Assembly (NCBI GenBank): GCA_041678605.1
Contig: JBAYNW010000047.1
Coordinates: forward strand, 1-8,227
Length of the DNA stretch: 8,227 nucleotides
From: JBAYNW01 sp041678605
GTDB taxonomy: Bacteria; Cyanobacteriota; Vampirovibrionia; Gastranaerophilales; Gastranaerophilaceae
Direction: 5' to 3'
A model generated the notes under the pieces. That model made no database searches. It had not been told where the DNA came from and worked only from the letters and a program-made list of their open reading frames with translations. Shown piece after piece: positions 5,498 to 8,227 of this stretch (the first letter of the stretch is position 1; each line of letters opens with the position of its first letter). The position numbers were made by a program, and so were the translations under genes.

Positions 5498-7540
5498 GTG
5501 GCAAAAACAGGAGATGGGTCAATCAAAAAGAGATTATCATTAATTATAGCTGTAATTTTAACTTTGTCATGTACGCAGGCTCAGGCCAAGATGACAAAGG
5601 AATCCCACGTGCTTTATCAAAAGGCATGTACTCTGGAATATCAGCACCAGTACAACGAAGCCATCAAGCAGCTTTATAAGGCAATTGAAATAAGCGGTGA
5701 TGATGCGATGATTTATACAAAAATTGCCGGTCTGTATTCGGATTTGGGAGATTGGCAAAATTCTCTTGCGGCTTACAAAAAAGCCCTCCAACTCCGTCCG
5801 AACGACGCTTTTATATATATCAGCATCGGAAATATTCTTCAAAATTTAGGAAATTATCAGGATGCTTACAATTCTTACATGCAAGCAATGGAAATATTTC
5901 CCGACTACAAATACAATTACCTGAACATAGCTAATACTCAGTCTATGATGGGAGAATACAAGGAAGCAATCGAAAATTATAACAAATTTTTAAGCGTCTA
6001 CCCCGACCATCAGGAATCAAGGGAAAGCCTCGCTGAAACCTATTTGAAAAATAATCAGGCCGAAAAAGCCTGCGAGGAATACAACGCTCTTTATACTAAA
6101 AATCCCGACGGATTTCACGAGTTTTCAAAGTACGGCTTGGCCTTATTTAAGGCCAAAAAATACGATACCGCCGTAGAAATTCTCCAAAAAGCTATTGCAC
6201 TTGACCCTGACAATGTTTCAGCCCATGCAAATTTGGCTGTCTCATACCAGCAGTTAGATAAAGACGATTTGGCTCTGCAAGAATTTGAAAGCACATTTAA
6301 ACTTAAGCCCGATTTGACATCTCTGAGATTTGATTATGCCAATCTGCTGGCCGATATGAACAAAAATGATTTGGCCGTTGAACAATACAAAGAATATATC
6401 GCCGCCTATCCTGAAAATGCCAATGCTTACGCCAATTTGGCAACCGTGTATGAACGTGAAAATAATTTAGATTTGGCAATAGCAAACTATATGAAATCCC
6501 TGTCAAAAGACAACACAAACACAGAGGTGAAAAAGAAGCTTGCACATTGTTATCATTCCCAAAAAGACTATGCAAACGCACTAAAATATTACGACGAGGC
6601 GTTGGCGGCGAACAAAGAGGATTACGATACAAAAGCCAACAAGGCACTTGTTTTGCATGCGATGGAAAGATACGGTGACGCAATTACCGTATACAAAGAA
6701 ATTCTTGCTAAACAACCAAATGCAAGACTCCAAAATAATTTGGAAAGTGCTTTGATATCGCAAGGCGATTTGCTTTTACAAACCGGCCAATATCAAAAAG
6801 CTGCCACATGTTTTAATGATGCAATTTCCTATGATATCAACCAGTCTTACGCATATTACGGGCTGGCAAGAGCTTATGCGAATTTGAATTCCGCTCCAAA
6901 AGCGGTCGAAAATTACGAAAAGGCAATTGAAATAGAACCTGATAACAAGGGTTACAGAGAAGATTACGAAAAATTCCTCGCCAAAAACAATGAAAATAAA
7001 ACCGAAACACCTTCTGTGGTAAATGAAATTCCTCCTCAAATTGCCGCACCGGCCACACCGATTCAACAGACAACGCCTGTGGAAAACGAAGCCTCTTTGA
7101 TTAAGTCCGGCGACGGGTTTTATAACCAAAAAAAATATGACGAGGCTATTAAAAAATATATTAAGGCTCTTGAACTCAACAAAAATAACTCCGTTACCTG
7201 CCTGAAATTGGGAAATTTGTACAAACTTAAAAAAGATGCAAAAAATTCGAGTATTTATTACCAAAAAGCTCTTTTAATATCACCGGGGTATACAGATGCC
7301 TGGTTTAATTTGGGTCTGGTGTACGCAGAAGACGGCAACTACGCAGACTGTAAAAAATGCTTTTCAAGGGTAATTGCGTTAAACCCAAATTATACTTATG
7401 CATATTACGCAATGGGGCTTGCCTATGAGTCTGAAAACAACAAGGTTAAGGCCATTGAGTACTACCAAAAGTTCGCAAATCTTGAAAAAGATTTGAAAAC
7501 AAAACAAACAGTTATTAACAAAATTAATAGTTTGAAATAA
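5498..7540 (+). CDS. exported TPR-repeat protein, about 17 repeats in two blocks
   Basis: A 680-residue protein. Residues 1-30 form a Sec signal peptide: basic KKR at 10-12, a hydrophobic core at 13-23, and cleavage expected after AQA (28-30). The lone Cys25 is in a poor lipobox, so lipidation is unlikely. Eleven TPR units of exactly 34 residues run from 37 to 410, then two less regular units to about 484. A flexible Pro/Thr-rich linker (about 497-530) follows, then four more units (531-666). TPR solenoids bind protein partners, so a scaffold or assembly role in the periplasm or at the outer membrane is inferred; no catalytic domain is visible. The GTG at 5498 must be the start: an in-frame TAA lies at 5489-5491, and the next in-frame start (Met32) would lose the signal peptide. 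GAGG lies 10 nt upstream. The lipoprotein gene follows after 10 bp, in one operon. Confidence 0.88.
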   Translation: MAKTGDGSIKKRLSLIIAVILTLSCTQAQAKMTKESHVLYQKACTLEYQHQYNEAIKQLYKAIEISGDDAMIYTKIAGLYSDLGDWQNSLAAYKKALQLRPNDAFIYISIGNILQNLGNYQDAYNSYMQAMEIFPDYKYNYLNIANTQSMMGEYKEAIENYNKFLSVYPDHQESRESLAETYLKNNQAEKACEEYNALYTKNPDGFHEFSKYGLALFKAKKYDTAVEILQKAIALDPDNVSAHANLAVSYQQLDKDDLALQEFESTFKLKPDLTSLRFDYANLLADMNKNDLAVEQYKEYIAAYPENANAYANLATVYERENNLDLAIANYMKSLSKDNTNTEVKKKLAHCYHSQKDYANALKYYDEALAANKEDYDTKANKALVLHAMERYGDAITVYKEILAKQPNARLQNNLESALISQGDLLLQTGQYQKAATCFNDAISYDINQSYAYYGLARAYANLNSAPKAVENYEKAIEIEPDNKGYREDYEKFLAKNNENKTETPSVVNEIPPQIAAPATPIQQTTPVENEASLIKSGDGFYNQKKYDEAIKKYIKALELNKNNSVTCLKLGNLYKLKKDAKNSSIYYQKALLISPGYTDAWFNLGLVYAEDGNYADCKKCFSRVIALNPNYTYAYYAMGLAYESENNKVKAIEYYQKFANLEKDLKTKQTVINKINSLK

Positions 7541-7550
7541 TGAGCGGCAA

Positions 7551-7976
7551 ATGATGAAAAATTTAATCACTAATTTTTTCCTTGTTTTTATACTTTTACT
7601 TTCTGTTTTCACTTTAACGGCCTGCAACAAACCTAAAACGATAATACTTTTTAACAAAGAGCCGATAACAAAAGAAACCCTTCTGCGGAATTCAACGGAA
7701 TTTATAGCGGGGAAGAGGATTTACTATATTTTTATCACTCAAAAACCTCTCGAAACAGGCATGATAAGGATTCGGGTGCTGAAACGTGAGGAAAAAGTCA
7801 ACTATGAAACTTCCAAAATTGTTTTTTCCAATGATTTCAGGCTGTCCAAAGACCAGATTTATTACTACAACGATTATATTGTGATGAACGAGGCGGGAAC
7901 TTACTGTATGGAGGCTTACGCAAAAAATAATATGGAACGTCCGTTGGCAATAGCAGACTTTCGGGTGAAGAGGTGA
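7551..7976 (+). CDS. small lipoprotein of unknown function
   Basis: A 141-residue protein with a lipoprotein signal peptide: a short n-region with one Lys, a long hydrophobic core (about 9-22) and the lipobox LTAC, so Cys25 would be acylated. Residue +2 of the mature protein is Asn, not Asp, which under the E. coli Lol rule favours the outer membrane. The mature part (about 116 residues) is rich in predicted beta strands and ends in a GTYCMEAY strand and a basic tail. This resembles an Ig-like beta sandwich, which is only an impression. Cys119 is unpaired. Two Met codons stand side by side (7551 and 7554); GAGCGG upstream fits the second slightly better by spacing. It begins 10 bp after the TPR gene and is surely co-transcribed, so the two products probably act together. 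I do not recognise the family. Confidence 0.8.
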   Translation: MMKNLITNFFLVFILLLSVFTLTACNKPKTIILFNKEPITKETLLRNSTEFIAGKRIYYIFITQKPLETGMIRIRVLKREEKVNYETSKIVFSNDFRLSKDQIYYYNDYIVMNEAGTYCMEAYAKNNMERPLAIADFRVKR

Positions 7977-7983
7977 AAGTTTA

Positions 7984-8015
7984 TAAGTCGATGAGTCGAT
8001 AAGTTGAATGGTCGA
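7984..8015. repeat. degenerate 8-bp tandem repeat, four units
   Basis: Four adjacent units read TAAGTCGA (7984-7991), TGAGTCGA (7992-7999), TAAGTTGA (8000-8007) and ATGGTCGA (8008-8015). They begin 8 bp after the lipoprotein stop. GTCGA-type units like this suggest a small intergenic minisatellite. No hairpin or U-run typical of a terminator is seen. Confidence 0.7.
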
Positions 8016-8027
8016 ACGGTTCTATTC

Positions 8028-8051
8028 CCCATTTCCCATTTCCCATTTCCC
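8028..8051. repeat. perfect 7-bp tandem repeat CCCATTT, three units plus CCC
   Basis: Three exact copies of CCCATTT (8028-8034, 8035-8041, 8042-8048) followed by CCC (8049-8051). The repeat ends 2 bp before the stop codon of the minus-strand gene. Together with the 8-bp repeat it fills nearly the whole spacer between two convergent genes. Confidence 0.8.
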
Positions 8052-8053
8052 CG

Positions 8054-8227
8054 CTAGTAATTCATCTGCCAGCCTTCGTCGATGATTCGGCCGGTGCAAT
8101 AGATACCAAATTTACTCGTTCCGCCATTGTATCCATAATCACAATAATGGTAGGCTTTCCAGAGCCAATATTTAGCCCCACCAACCGGATATAAGGCAGG
8201 CCCGTTATCATTGTCAATCGCAAAGTA
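8054..8227 (-). CDS. C-terminal part of a probable pilin-like (type II secretion/type IV pilus) protein
   Basis: The last 57 codons and a TAG stop (8056-8054) are in the window; the start is beyond the right edge. The fragment is rich in Gly and aromatic residues, has two cysteines (fragment positions 29 and 44) that could form a disulfide, and ends CTGRIIDEGWQMNY. I associate this ending with large families of prepilin-like proteins in gut Melainabacteria, whose N-terminal methylation helix would lie outside the window. That assignment rests on memory of the tail alone, so the family is likely but not shown. If right, the product would be exported, with its C-terminal domain outside the inner membrane. 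It faces the lipoprotein gene across a 77-bp repeat-filled spacer. Confidence 0.55.
   Translation of the reverse strand, partial: YFAIDNDNGPALYPVGGAKYWLWKAYHYCDYGYNGGTSKFGIYCTGRIIDEGWQMNY

Noticed and set aside
5509..5543. AGGAG followed by an ATG at 5514 inside the TPR gene start
   Set aside because: The ATG directly abuts AGGAG, which is too close for initiation. It is out of frame and reaches a stop after nine codons.
6303..7264. Long open frames on the minus strand inside the TPR gene
   Set aside because: They are mirror frames of a repetitive coding region. They are rich in Phe, Cys and Arg, have no ribosome sites, and lie fully under a convincing gene.
7984..8051. CRISPR array
   Set aside because: The units are only 7-8 bp and directly adjacent with no spacers, so these are simple tandem repeats.

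Overview
The window is AT-rich, uses the standard bacterial code (TGA as well as TAA and TAG act as stops), has Shine-Dalgarno sites and sigma70-type -35/-10 promoters, and carries genes typical of a Gram-negative-type envelope: a glycan flippase, an acylated lipoprotein and an exported TPR protein. The fragment at the right edge ends in a Cys/aromatic-rich tail closing with Gly-Trp-Gln-Met-Asn-Tyr. I associate this tail with pilin-like proteins of uncultured gut Melainabacteria (Gastranaerophilales). That taxonomic guess is from memory and is moderate at best.

Layout, left to right. At the left edge the first codons of a gene on the minus strand are visible behind a near-consensus promoter, an inverted repeat and a perfect Shine-Dalgarno site. 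Next comes a minus-strand two-gene operon: a family-4-type glycosyltransferase followed, after 12 bp, by a PIG-L/LmbE-type zinc deacetylase. It diverges, through back-to-back promoters around 2109-2180, from a plus-strand gene for a 583-residue membrane-anchored protein that I do not recognise. That protein contains a stretch matching the nucleotidyltransferase signature hG[GS]-x(9-13)-DhD. Its 3' end overlaps by 17 bp the 3' end of a minus-strand Wzx-like oligosaccharide flippase. A second divergent promoter region (about 5395-5497) separates the flippase from a plus-strand operon. This operon encodes an exported protein with about 17 TPR repeats and, 10 bp on, a small lipoprotein. The operon ends against a 77-bp spacer built almost wholly of two short tandem repeats, and the 3' end of the pilin-like gene faces it from the other side.

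How the genes may work together: the glycosyltransferase, deacetylase and flippase fit a surface-glycan (LPS or capsule) pathway in which a sugar is added, an N-acetyl group is removed and the lipid-linked unit is flipped across the inner membrane. The TPR protein and lipoprotein probably act together in the periplasm or at the outer membrane. The anchored unknown protein lies between the glycan genes, but its link to them is inferred from position only.
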